The position numbers and the translations under genes were made by a program. From Cystobasidium ongulense (lineage: Eukaryota > Basidiomycota > Cystobasidiomycetes > Cystobasidiales > Cystobasidiaceae): DNA of 64,000 nucleotides. Of the stretch, positions 11,777 to 23,837 are shown piece by piece (the stretch's first letter is position 1; every line of letters begins with the position of its first letter). The DNA lies in NCBI GenBank assembly GCA_022835595.1, contig BQUP01000002.1:1970534-2034533 (forward strand), written 5' to 3'. The notes under the pieces are model-generated. The model saw only the letters and a program-made list of their open reading frames with translations, was not told where the DNA came from and searched no databases.

Positions 11777-12277
11777 ATGGCAGCTGCAGCATCTACAACA
11801 GCTGCAGGAGGAAGCAATGCCAACGCCAACGCAGCCCAGTTTTATCAACTATACCGCCGAAGCAGCATTGGAATGTCCCTGACAGACGCCCTAGACGAGC
11901 TCATTGAATCAGGACACATTGCGCCTCATCTGGCGAGGAAGGTGGTAGAGGAGGTGGGCTTAGTTTAAGCCTTGTAGGTAGTATGTCTCGTACTGAGTGA
12001 ATACGTCGCAGTTCGACAAGGCAGCCTCGCAGACTTTCGCTAGTCAGCTCAAGAATAAATGCACGAGCAAGGCAAAGCTGCAGACGTATCGGCTGTGTGA
12101 CGAGGTGGGGGCGACCGAGTAACGAGCATTGCAAGTCGACGACTAATGGAGGCTGCTCGCACCTCGCAGGTCTGGACTTTCTCCCTCCGCGACGCCGTGT
12201 TCAAGCTCGAGGGCGGCGAGACTGTGGGCCCCGTCAGCAAGGTCAAGATTGTCGCTCAGAAGGGCACGCAGGCGTGA
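11777..12277 (+). CDS. TOA2: Transcription initiation factor IIA small (gamma) subunit
   Basis: Exons 11777-11953, 12012-12104 and 12170-12277 give 125 residues, close to the usual length of about 110-125. The signature YQLYRRSSIGMSLTDALDEL near the N-terminus is the four-helix part of TFIIA gamma. The C-terminal half (LQTYRLCDEVWTFSLRDA and the KVKIVAQK end) is the beta-barrel half that contacts DNA and TBP. The protein joins the TFIIA large subunit and stabilises TBP on promoters in the nucleus. An Ala/Asn-rich run of about 20 residues at the N-terminus is an extra. The start at 11777 is the nearest Met in good context. Confidence 0.93.
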
Positions 12278-12828
12278 TGCGAGAATTGTGGATGATGAAT
12301 GGCCCCATGTAGCAATACACTAGAGTGATCCGAGCGAGTAATGCGTGTTGTTTCCATGCTGTCCATGCGGTGTCGGGCGCGTCTGTCCAGTCCAGGCGGT
12401 GGGTGTGTCCGTCTGTCGGCGGGAGAGAGGGAGCCATACCTGGATGCTGTGTCCTGGCTGGCTAGCTGACTTGGATCTCGACCAACCACCTCCAGCTAAG
12501 TTATACACTGCACTTGCATTCGGCATCTCATCATTCTCTCGTCACAAGTACTTGTGCTTGGCTCATTAATCGATCAGTCACCTCTCGAAAAGGCAGCCAT
12601 TATAATCAACCCAAAAGCTTTCCGCTCTTTCCAACTCTTCGCTACTGCAGACAAGGGACTCGGCAAGCTCGCAGTCACTCTCTCTCCCTCCCTCTCTCCG
12701 TCTGACCTAGGCTTGCTCGCTTGCTTGCCTGCTGCCGGGTACTGTAAGCACTGCCGGTAGAGTGGCGGGTAGAGAGCCAGATCTGAGGCCGCCGATTTTC
12801 TACTTCATATTCCAGGTATACAAGCAAG
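12278..12828. other. Intergenic region with pyrimidine-rich tract
   Basis: Upstream of the first aspartic protease on the same strand. A run of CT-rich DNA near 12675-12705 resembles fungal promoter pyrimidine tracts. No gene seen. Confidence 0.45.
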
Positions 12829-15097
12829 ATGAAGAACCTGCTCCTCCTCTCGCTCCTCCTGGCAAGCTCATCCTCTACGCTCGCAGCTCCAGCTCCAGCC
12901 TCGCCCGTCCGTCAAAAGCTAGGGAAATACATCAGATCCAATAGACATCACTTGGCAAGTTTACAATCCATCAACAAACCAAGAGACAGCTTACTATCAC
13001 AATCGTCATTTGGCTATTCCAAAGTGAATGATGTTGCGAATGCACCACTCACTCTCAAGTTTGGAAAGACTGAAAGACATCAGAAGCTGAGAAAGACATC
13101 GAGTAACCATCACGATGGACTTGAAAAGAGACAGGACAATAACGACAGTGACAATGAGAGCGAATTACTCAACTTTGATGATACCAGATATATTGCTTGT
13201 GAGTGCCTATATGTCCTTCTCCCTCTTCTACCTTCTTCCCACCCCATCCCATCCCATCGCCATGCCATGTCATGTCAGGCTCGCTTCGCCACGTCGGCCC
13301 GAACGCCCATGACCGTGACCTCCATGTTTCATTGTTCGACAAGCGTACGATGAGTACCACTCCGAAACAAAGCTGATCGTATTGTGTCGTTACGAAACAA
13401 CAGCAATAACGATAGCAGGAGAAGATCTAGATGTCATCCTCGACACCGGCTCAACCGATACCTTCGTCTATTCAGTCCAACCAACACCATTCCAAGGCAT
13501 CGATCCATCTCAATTACCACCTCTATTTCAAAATGGTACAGCCCAAGGTGTTATCGATACTGGATTGACTTATGAAGCTCAATATGGTTCTGGGAATGGT
13601 ATTACTACCACTTTGGGAGCTATTCAATTGGCGGATGTTGCTCTCAGAGGAACGGATTTTGATGTTACCAATTTGACTTTTGCCAATTTGTGGGTTCGCT
13701 CAATATCTTTCCAATTGAGGGGTTCTAGCTGAGACTTCTCTATGATCAATTATGTACAGGTACCAATCTACTGCCGCTACCGGCGCTTCTGGACTTCTAG
13801 GTAAGCAGGCTGGACTTTGAGTGCGCTCTAAACTAGACAACACTAACGACATATTACCAGGCCTCGGCTTCCCAATCAACGGAGTCATTTGGTTAACGAT
13901 CCTCGACGAGACATACAATCTAACAGGTTCAGTTTTAACGCAACAAGAATCAGATTTATATTTCCCAATAGTACCTTTATTAGTAACTGAAAAACATATA
14001 CCTCAAGCTTTATTCACTGTTGATGTTGAGAGAGATACGGAATTAGATAATGGTCCCCCTGTTAATATTACTTTTGATTATACACCTGGTGGAAGTTTGA
14101 CTTTGGGTGGTTATCCTGAAGGTTTAGGGTAAGTAATCGTTTCAATTCGTTATTGTTAAAGGAGTGAATATAGTCAAACTAATTCGCGAATTCGCGTCCT
14201 ATCATTCACTGTAAATAGGGAGAATGACTTCACTTGGTCACCTGTACCAGTCGTTGAATTCACTCAAACAGGTGTAGCAAGAGGTCTGCCGCCTTCCACT
14301 GGAAACAGATGGACAACTCCATTGGAAGCGATGTACTGTAAGTTTCTTCCTTCAAGAAAGGACTATGTCGGACTCTCCTCTTACCAGTTACTGAATGTGT
14401 TGTAAAACCCCCATCTCTTGCCCTCCAGTCAATGGAAACTTAATCCGAAATACAACGCTGCAATCTGATGTTACCGCAGATGGTGGCAATTACTTTATGC
14501 TCATTGATACTGGCAATCCCTCGTTTACCATGCCACAGGATATGATGTCGCAGATAACAGTGAGTTTCTCAATAGTCCTCCAATCCTCGTTGTGAGAGGT
14601 GATTCGAGAAGTTTACTGAGTCGAATCCTTTCTCATCCTACTCTGCTCCTTGTTAGAACTCATGGGCAGCCAACCCAGATGTGAGTTTTGATAAACTGTT
14701 GTTTATTAAGTAATGGCCTCAAAAGAACCTTACTGATTATGCTTTGTTTCTGTTCCCAATTCTGTACAAACAGAATAATTTCGTACCATGTGATTCACCA
14801 TTTGAATTCATACTTCAATTTGCAGGACGTAATTTTACAATGTCCAAGGAAGATTTCTTAGTTCCCTCTTATAATGCATTAGACTCGTTAGGTTATAATG
14901 GATTTACATCACAAGGATGTCAATTCCAAGCTCAAATCTCTGAACCTACCCCTGATGAATTGGGCCCCGGTACCTCAATCACTTACACTGCTGGTGCACC
15001 TCTTTTAAGAAATGTTATCACTGTTTTCGATTATGGTAATGTTTGGAATTCGCTAGAAACACCACCTAGAATTGGATTGAAACAGCAACCACAGTGA
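12829..15097 (+). CDS. Secreted aspartic protease (peptidase family A1), copy 1
   Basis: Exons 12829-13198, 13404-13689, 13760-13800, 13861-14128, 14219-14337, 14429-14559, 14657-14680 and 14774-15097 give 520 residues. A signal peptide (MKNLLLLSLLLASSSSTLAA) and a pro-region ending near the dibasic HDGLEKRQ are followed by the mature bilobed protease. The first catalytic motif is DTGSTDTF (Asp about 137) and the second is IDTGNPSF (Asp about 388). The second has Asn where pepsins have Thr or Ser after the Gly. Several N-glycosylation sequons are present. It should cleave proteins outside the cell at acidic pH. One exon is only 24 bases. There is no GPI signal. A paralogue with the same domain order lies at 18246-20269. 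Confidence 0.9.
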
Positions 15098-15737
15098 TTT
15101 CGCCCTGGGAAAAGGGAAAATTTGGATAGTTAAGATTCTTTCGGCACAGCCGGACAAGAACAATATTTCGAAAAATGAAGAAGCCTCCTTTCCCCTAAGT
15201 TGTTCAGATATCCTCGCATATCCGTTTCATATCGTATAGCATTTGGTAATACTCATGAATATTTTCTTATCTGTCAAAATTTCCTATAGCCGTCCATCCT
15301 ACTTGACGAGATCTTGGGAAAAGAACGAGTCGGGACCGCGTTCAAAGGGTCAGCTTTTTCAGTTGGTCAAATCACTCTCATATACGATCAAAACAAGATA
15401 TCCCCAATTGTTTATCAGATATCAATGTCATTATTTCTTTTCTGTAGCAGCATACAAGTGGTCCTTCATGTGTACGATATATCCATTTTCGACTCTTTCT
15501 ATTCCTTCTTACTGTACGAGCAAATACCATTCCCCCATGTCTCATAGTGGTATACGCGAATGACAGAATGTAAACGTATGACTTTCTCCTCATACACTTT
15601 TTCGAGAGACAAGGTTTTGGTCGAGTAGCAGGTGCATTGCCAATTTTTCTGATATCTGAAAGCGGGAGTCGGGTATTTCATGCTACACAAGTAATGAGAG
15701 ACTAAAGTATGGCGTAGGTATCAGAAAGAAGAGGCTT
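15098..15737. other. Convergent intergenic region
   Basis: Lies between the stop codons of protease copy 1 (plus) and the glutamine amidotransferase (minus). Fairly AT-rich; short open frames only. Presumably both 3' untranslated regions. Confidence 0.45.
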
Positions 15738-17419
15738 CTAATCCTTTTCAGGTGTAACGGTACCACTTTCTATAGCTTCTCTCGTCTTTGTCCAGATAAT
15801 TCCGAGCAACCTCATCAAAGCACGACCGAATATCTGCCAAAGCAAAAAATTGAAAGAAGGTAGCGATATGTATTGAGAGAGATAACTCAAGTCAGTCAAC
15901 ATGGTAACACTTTGCCATCGTCGCTATACTTTTATTATTGTAAAGATAGTTAAGATCAACGTACCTCTGAATCATCTTTCTTTTTGGTATTCTCTCTAGC
16001 TTCTTCAGCTAATTTCTTGTCAATCTTGCCATCTTTCTCGAATTCTGTTGTAATTCATGTCATCCGCCACAAGAAAGCACAAGAAAGAAAGTGTTTTATC
16101 AGTGAACTGTGCTCATTTAATGAACACCATACTGTAAAAGCAGAGTGGGTTAGCGAACGAGAGCTGAATTGAATAGAGCTTACCGTCAATTAGAGGCAAA
16201 ATCACATCCGGACCCCTATGTAAATAATTCATGATATAATGACACTTGATCAGAATAATATCAAAGCGTTTATGCGAAATTACAGCTTACCATTCTGGAT
16301 GTCCTTGGCAAGTGAATACATGCATCATAGAATAAGGTCTAGGAGGTCTTCTTTCACCGTGTCTATAAGCAGGAGGATCTTCCAATTCATCCAGTTCCTT
16401 TGGTCCGTAATATTTCACCAAAGCCTGAACGGGACATCTTGGACTTTTAGCTAGTAATTTGAATCCTTCAGGTACTGTCTCTACGTAGTCTGCGTGAATT
16501 TGCTGTATTCGCAAAGTATCTTTTCGATCTTCAGGATCACAGATTACTTTCTTGCCCTCTGATGTTAAGGTAATCTCGGTACTGCCGATCTCCCAAGTGT
16601 CATCGCCAGACCTCACTTTGGCTCCGAACGCTCGAGCAATAACTGATGGGAAATATAGGATTAGTACTAAGATACTGCATGGCACACAAATAAGAACATA
16701 CTTTGATGTCCGAAACAGATGCCCACGAGACGGATTCGACTGTAGGAGATTGTTTGTAAGCTGCTGGAGCTTAAACACAGTTCATACGCAATGGACTCAC
16801 GGAAACTCATCGTGGAGATACACGACCTGAAGATAGAGCAAGATGGATCAGCTAGTTGTAAGAAGGTGCGCAGAGTATTTATGCTTTTTCGCCACTCCTT
16901 ACGTATCCGATGAGGCGCATGATCCAAGGGGTGTCTACGCCAGCATATTCGACAAAGCTGCCTGATATACAGACACAGTCTACATTGTCGAGATCTTCTC
17001 GCGTAGGATACTGTCGTTTTTCGACTGGCAGAATATTCATGCATATTCAGTAATCATCATCTGGCCATGACGATCTTCGATAAAAGATGTGCCAAGGGAA
17101 ATGGTCCGAAAACCGCCATAGACCGACGACGAGGAATACAAGGACTCACCGACGTCGTAGCCTTTGACGTTGAGATGCAAGTCCTCGTGCTCTTGCTTGA
17201 TGAGCGGCTCGAGCAGGCCGTGCATGAGGCTGTAATGATTGCAAATGCGGTCGATCAAGTCAATTACGATGCTGAAGATGCAGCTCTACACACTCACTCG
17301 TGGAAGCCTCCATGCTTGCGAAGTGTAGGCTCAGCTGGCTCATCGCACACCAGAAAGGCCACCTGCAGCGTCCGCTTGGACGGCCCGTTGATGTCTTCTG
17401 TTTCCGAGCTGTTGGCCAT
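15738..17419 (-). CDS. Class I glutamine amidotransferase-like protein
   Basis: Minus exons 17419-17298, 17229-17150, 17024-16903, 16826-16801, 16739-16702, 16642-16291, 16215-16184, 16044-15965 and 15833-15738 give 315 residues. The GATase triad is complete: the nucleophile elbow GICFGHQ (assembled over two short exons) and QGHPEW with the catalytic His and Glu. The region CVCISGSFVEYAG is the oxyanion-side loop, and VDTPWIMRLI precedes the short exons. It resembles the stand-alone fungal GATase1 proteins related to GMP synthase and yeast YLR126C, which lack a synthetase domain; substrate is unknown. It lies between the two aspartic protease copies on the opposite strand. An alternative 26-base first intron is possible but was rejected as too short. 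Confidence 0.88.
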
Positions 17420-18245
17420 TCTTGTCGGTGATGGAGTAGAGTGAAGAAGAGAAAGATGGCCGATGAGCGGTCGCAGTGACATGAGGAGTGAGGGCGTCCC
17501 TATGACAGTGATCAAGGCATTGCAGCGTGTGAGTGAAGGCGCAGACGCCAGCTGTGTCTGTAGTGCCATCTTGACCGCCCACCTTCGCTCCAGATGGCCG
17601 CATTCGCTTTTCAAGTTCCAAAAAAGCTGGACATCGTAGTGCAGTCCGCAAAGGCGTATGGAAGGAAGTAGAGATGTTCCAAGCAGCATCTCTGGCAATC
17701 AGTCGTACTTCAGTGCTGCTCAATCCACCCTCTCTATTCAAGCTTGATGATCCGTCCTTATCGTGATAATGCTGCAGCTCACGCTCACGTCGAGGCGAAA
17801 CCAGGCGAACCAGCGGGTGCATTTCTTCCAAGCAAGCGATGTGTGCATATATGCATAGAATGGGTATGCCGTCGGTGCATGCGCTCGTCTTCCTGCTGGG
17901 CACGTCCATCATGCATGCGCTCAGATTGCGACCACAGGCCTTATCCTGGTTGCCGGACGTTGATGCGTATCAAGAGACGACGCATATTTCCAGATGATGA
18001 TGTGTGTCATCAGAGACTGATGCAAGAGAGCAGATATCGTTATTCGTGCAGTACTTCCTGATCAGGACATGTCAATCATGTCAAGATTAATTATCTCGAC
18101 AGGAATATTAATAGTTGCTCCTCGGCAGCCCGCTTTCAATTCGCCACACACGTGCTGGCATACACCGCTTTCCAAGCTCAGCTCTTTCTCACTTCTCGCT
18201 TCTGACGTTTGGCATCCTCTCTCTCCCACACCCACCTCATACATC
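17420..18245. other. Divergent intergenic region
   Basis: About 830 bases between the start codons of the glutamine amidotransferase and protease copy 2. It presumably holds both promoters. No gene, repeat or RNA recognised. Confidence 0.45.
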
Positions 18246-20269
18246 ATGCACGTCTCCCACCTACTTCCTTTCCTCTCGCTCGTAGCTGGCCTTCCACATA
18301 TAAAGCAAGAAGAGAAGAAGTCTCTCTCGATTGCATTTACGCAGCGCAGCATACGCCATACAAGAGCTACACCATTAGGAGGGCGTCTAAGCAAACGACA
18401 GAGTGGTAGTTCGTCAGGAGATGCTCAAGCTGAACTCCTGAATGACAATAACGTGAGGTGTGTAAAGTCCGCTGAGGGAAGATGACTTGACTTTCGTTCT
18501 GACCTCGGGAATACATGCTCTGCTTCTTTCCATAGATATATCGCAACATTGCAGATAGGAGGACAGGATCTAGACTTGATCCTAGATACAGGTGAGCTGA
18601 AATAGCCTGGCTTGCATTGCGTGTTCTCGCCCGCCACTGACTGCGCATGATGATGATCATTACACAGGGAGCACGGAGTAAGTCCTTGTACCCTCAAGGT
18701 GACAGCTAGTCAATCACCTGACACTGTAACTTGCTGTAGCACCTTCGTATTGAGTGCACAGCCAGATGATTACGAAGGTATTCCAGAATCGGAATTGCCC
18801 CCTCTTTTCGACAATAGTACAGCCACCGGAGTGACTTATACTGGATTGCAGTATAATGCAAGCTATGGATCCGGAGAAGGCATTACCGAGACTTTGTGAG
18901 TTTAAACACCACATCCCACAATCTATCGGCACACTCAAAGCGATTCTATGATGATAATCTCTTTCGATAAATAGGGGAGCTATCGGTCTTGCAACTGCAA
19001 CATTAAATGGGACTGATCTCACAGCCAACAATCTTACATTTGCGAATCTATACCAGTCAAGCAGCGGTACTGGAGCATCTGGATTAATAGGTCTAGGATT
19101 CCCATTAGACGGCGATATTTTCCTAACAATATGCGAAACGGCGAATGCAACAGGACAACCTTTGACTATTGAGCAAGCATCTGCTTATTATCCTCTTGTA
19201 CCTGCTCTTCAGCAACAAAACCAAATACAACAGAATATTTTCAGTTTGGTAGTTGATAGATTACCTATTGATGTAACAGCACCTAGTGAAGCTGTAGTTT
19301 TCAATTATACAAGAGCCAATGGTACTTTTACAATCGGAGATTATCCAACTGGTTATTCGTAAGTTATAATCTAGAACCCAATCAAACATTTTTGTCATTC
19401 CTGATTTTTGTCTTCACTTGTTTCGAAATGTAGGGAAGCGGACTTCACGTTCTCATCCGTCCCAACCGCCGAGATCAACGCTCTGGGTCAAAGTATAGGT
19501 ATTCCAGGTGTGACGGGTAACAGATGGACAACACCTATAGAATCTGTATATTTCAACGGGAAACTTTTATCAAATACAACACAACAACCAAGTACTCAAG
19601 ATGACGAGGGAATCTTCTTTGCTCTTGTCGATTCGGGAAATCCTTCTTTGACTTTCCCAACTGATATGATGACTCAAATAGTAAGTTTGAAGGGATCGAT
19701 TCCAATTTTCGTCCATCCAACACTGACACTGTTCTTTGATGATTTTCAGACAAACGCTTATGCTGGCAATGCCGACAATGCAACAGTGTAGGTCTCCATC
19801 TCTTTCCTATCCAAGAAACGGGTGAAATTAGGGCTGTACCCTAACCATACGTATGACTTTACCTTCCAGACCATGCGATTCTGAATTCGATCTCATACTT
19901 CAAATATCAGGCAAGAATTTTACATTATCAAAACAAGATATTCTAGTTCCTTCATATTTAGCAGTTGATTCATTAGGATACGGTGGATTTACAACTGAAC
20001 AATGTCAATTTCAAGCTCAACCTGATGATCCTACTGAAGATGAATTTGGTCCTTTTACTTCTATAACTTATCAATTTGGTGATCCATTATTGAGAAATGT
20101 AGCCATGGTCAGTCCTGTTCTCCTTAGCAATTCCTTCTTTTTCTGCCTTCTCTCAAACATTGGATCGCAGCGCTGATGTAGAACATGATTGACTTGTCAG
20201 GTATTCGACTATGGCAATATACAAGATTCGACAACTTCAGCTCCTCGCATGGGTTTCGCTCAACGTTAG
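18246..20269 (+). CDS. Secreted aspartic protease (peptidase family A1), copy 2, with a 10-base micro-exon
   Basis: Exons 18246-18457, 18536-18591, 18668-18677, 18740-18895, 18975-19358, 19434-19680, 19750-19787, 19870-20107 and 20201-20269 give 469 residues. It has a short signal peptide, a compact pro-region ending in a Lys-Arg site (RLSKRQ), then the A1 domain. The first catalytic motif DTGSTDTF (Asp about 88) is split over three exons; the middle one is only 10 bases and supplies most of GSTD. The second motif is VDSGNPSL (Asp about 339), again with Asn after the Gly. Sequence is clearly paralogous to copy 1 (shared YGSG-GIT, NLTFANLYQS, TGNRWTTP and CQFQAQ blocks), but intron positions differ near the first motif. 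Likely an active extracellular acid protease. Confidence 0.9.
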
Positions 20270-20673
20270 ATATTCACATACATATTGGACAAAGCCTCAC
20301 ATTGACGACGTAAAGCATTGAGCCAAACTACCCCGCAATGAATGAATGAAGCATTGCATTGCAGCAGAAGAGACGACTGAAAAAGATGGTGTGCGATAAA
20401 GAAAGTGGATTTATATCTCTAAATGCAAGCAAACCAGCACAAATGCAAGTTTCGAATAATACGCAAGACTGCTACCTCTAGCCAGTATAGGAAAAAAAAT
20501 CATGTAAAAAGTACCCCTTACCAAATCAATATACTCATGTATCGTTCTCATATAAGCTTATTCCTTCTTGCAATGAATGGATGGACACTGCTTTTCTCGA
20601 ATCTTATATTCTACTACCATTTTGTGAAGGCTTCCAGTATGTCTGCCATTTATTCCACCTGGTGCATTCTACT
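20270..20673. other. Convergent intergenic region
   Basis: Between the stop codons of protease copy 2 and the bestrophin-type channel. Nothing beyond likely 3' untranslated sequence. Confidence 0.45.
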
Positions 20674-22994
20674 TCAGACCAGGGCATCCTCTGATTTTGT
20701 CTTTGCACTGAATTTTCCAATAAGAGTACCAATTTCAGAAGGAGTAGATCGATTTCTTCTTGCTTTGTCTCTTGCTTCTTGATCCGCATCATGACCATAT
20801 TCTCCCGATCCTCTGACATATTGAGTAAAAGATCTATGCAAATGACCCATTTGTCCACTAGTATTGCCATTAGAAATTTTCCCTTTAGCTAGACCATCTT
20901 CAACTTCTTTTAAAGTAACTTTATCTTCAATTAATTCTAAAGCAGATCTGTTATCAAACGGTGCCAAAGGTTCATTTAAATTACTAAAGAAAAATTCAGA
21001 TGGATCTCCTGCTGGCATACTTGATAATTCTCTTAATTCTTTTGCAATATTACTTGCAAATCTTCCCATATCTAAATCGCATGAATCATACCCCAGTGGT
21101 TGTTCGATTTGATCACCAATTTCTAGGAAGCCGCAATAGACAAAACTTGCAATGGCGACGGCTGAAGGAGGGGAATAGACATAGTATGTCAGTTCCCTGA
21201 CGAGTTCGCAGTCGAATATAAATCGTAGATGTGATCACATACCTGGGATGCTGAGGTAGCCAAGTGTTGGAAGAATCTGGAAAGGCAGGAACAACAGATA
21301 GCTATGCAAGCAGCATCTCATTAGCTCGAATTTCAAACTTTATCTCGTACCGACCGAGCTTACAGATACGTGGTATGCTTGAGGTGAATTGCATATGAGA
21401 AAGGAATAGGAGCTGAAAGATGAGAATTCAATCTTTAGCATTTACTTTCTTCCATTAATCCCAAAGGGGTAAAAGCGAAAGAAGCAAACTCACTAGTCAA
21501 GACCCTTTCTAAACCAGACATAGCATCTGATAGCATAGCATTAGCATTCAAGAGTGAAGTAACAGTAGGACTATCAATTAGTTTTCTTCTATTCAATAAA
21601 GCAATATAAGCAGAAAAATGAAAAACTAATTCCTGAGGTATACAAGAACCAGTATAAACATCTTTTTTATGTTTTCTTCTTTTTCTATTCCTATTGATTT
21701 CTTCATTGTTAGAATGTTCATTCATGATTTTTATAGCTGTTTTACGACCGAATTTGAATAGAGATCTAAGAGGAGCGAGGATTGGAAGATAATCATCTAT
21801 GATATTCATAGGGGGTGGATTATGACCGGGTAAAAGTGGTCTATCGGAACACAAAGAGTCAAGAAAGACGATTAGAAACTTTGATGTTCTGATCTTCACT
21901 TGATTCATAGTTGATCAGAGGTAGCTCACTTGTCAGGATTGCGAGGACCAATCTGTTTCTCAGAACTATAACCACTCGTGCTGGTATCCTTTCTTACATT
22001 CTTTCGATAGTGGACGCGTGGAGGGGACTGTGCAGGCGATCCATGAGGTGAAGCTACTTGATTATCTTGCGTGTGATCATCGATTCCGTTTGGTGTTGTT
22101 GCTGTAAAAGAGGCATCTGGCGTATGCAAGTCGTGTCGTTGAATGACTGTGTTGTTTGGTAGCTGGTACTGCAGCCATGTATGAAAGCGATTAGCGTGAT
22201 TTACAAAGGTGTGATATAATGTCTGGACGCGAGACCTACCTTTGGCAGAAAGAGAATGAGATGGTAGAGGTCTTCATAGTGGATGCCACTCTCTCCTCGG
22301 AGGTAGTGCTTAAGGGATACAGCAAAAGCTTCCAGTAGGTTGAGCATGGTCTAGGAGGGCGTCAAATGTGTGGAGTGTCAGCTGTTACTTTCTAATGCCG
22401 CCCAAATAAGTGAAAAGTACAAGCGGGTGAGCTCACCTTTTTCTCCAATAAAGCCTTTGCAGCATCAGCGTCTTTGTTCTCCTCTTCTACGTCCAATCCG
22501 CATTGAGTGGGGCAATGAAACCATATCAATCTGGATGCTAGTCGAGTAGCTACGTGAACTTGCTGCCATAGTTTTCTGCCTTCTATGAAGCGCTCGTAGG
22601 ATGAGCTTGTCCTGTAGGATATGCAGAAGCCGAGGACGGTCTGCAAGTGGGTTAGAGAGAGGGTGGTGCTAGGTGGGTCAGCTTGGAAGCGTTATAATAC
22701 AGGAGAGAGCTGTAACCACCCACACCCAGCACGGTCAGCATTGTGGGTGCTATTCCCAGGTTGACGTTCCACTGCAGCTTGTCGAGGAGGACGAGCATGA
22801 CGGCGATGGAGGTGAAGAAGAGCTATTGACAAGAGGCATCAGTGAGAGACCGATAGAGAGAGAGAGTGACTGCCCACCATGCTCGCCCATATCCTCCACA
22901 AGCAGGTGTACTGAAAGTGCATCAGCAGGGTCGGCCGGTCGTAGGGATCCTGGGTGACAAAAGTGTCATCTGGCGAGTGGGCCGGGATGGGCAT
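20674..22994 (-). CDS. Bestrophin/UPF0187-family anion channel
   Basis: Minus exons 22994-22878, 22822-22724, 22640-22437, 22350-22240, 22168-21930, 21840-21494, 21412-21364, 21301-21243 and 21161-20674 give 570 residues. The family is shown by TVLGFCISYRTSSSYERF after two hydrophobic helices, the RKLWQQV segment, later helices around LYLLFLPFQILPTLGYL, and the late signature QIEQPLGYDSCDLDM. Fungal members are thought to be plasma- or organelle-membrane chloride-type channels. A polar insert of about 120 residues, including Lys/Arg-rich KRRKHKK, interrupts the middle, and about 100 hydrophilic residues follow the last helix. The start at 22994 is the first Met before the conserved region. 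Confidence 0.88.
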
Positions 22995-23837
22995 GTTGAT
23001 GTGGGTGATGGAGAGAGATGGTTGGAGTGCGATGACGAGGTTCAAAGAGCGTGCTGTGCTGTGCTGGATGCCTGTCCTGTCCTTGCCTTGCCTTGCAGCC
23101 TGAGTGAGTGGATGGAGCTGGACCGGCCAGCAGATGAGGATCAAGTGACAGCACTCAGCACGCAGTCAGCAGTGAGCAGGGTAATGTCGATGGTGGACAG
23201 TGAGTGGGTGAGTGAGTCGAGCAGAGGCAAGCTGCAATCTGGAATCATGAAATATTGCAACCTCTTCATCGTCGTCGACTTGTCCAAAGCAAACGAGGGC
23301 GCCCGTCGTAAAGCTCGCAAATAAAGCAGGCGCGAAAGTGGCAAGTTGACACGACAAGCTTAAGTGAATGATGATTGCAGGCTACAGCATCCATATCAAC
23401 AACAGCATCGGTATCATCATCGTCATCGTCGTCATACTCGTACTCCGAAATGCTAGCAAGAAAGACAAGGAAATAGCAGGGAGAAAGAAGAATAGAAAGC
23501 TTGTGGATAGACGTCCACAGTATTGAGGATACAGCACAGAAGATCGTGATGCAGGGGTCGTGTCGTGATTGTATCGTGTAGGCTTCATAGATAGTCGTTA
23601 ACGTCTCCCTTCGTAGAATAAGTCCAGTCATTGGTAAAAAAGGGTAGCCGCTCAAATAGATAAAGGGGTAGTGTGGTTCGTTACCCAAACAGTATATTCA
23701 AACACGCGTGGATGATTGAAATTCTGATGTTGAGTATAGTATGAGTGGGTATGTAGTCGAGTCCAGATCCTTCCAGTCGTAGCGGGTATAACAAATCTAA
23801 ATAATCTTGAATTGAATTGGAAAAAAAAAAACTCCCT
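22995..23837. other. Intergenic region
   Basis: Upstream of the channel gene and downstream of the next minus-strand gene. Contains short ATC/GTC trinucleotide runs near 23395-23445. No convincing gene. Confidence 0.4.

Noticed and set aside
17272-17297. 26-base intron in the amidotransferase
   Set aside because: Implausibly short; a 68-base intron to the acceptor before 17229 keeps frame and gives a more family-like sequence.
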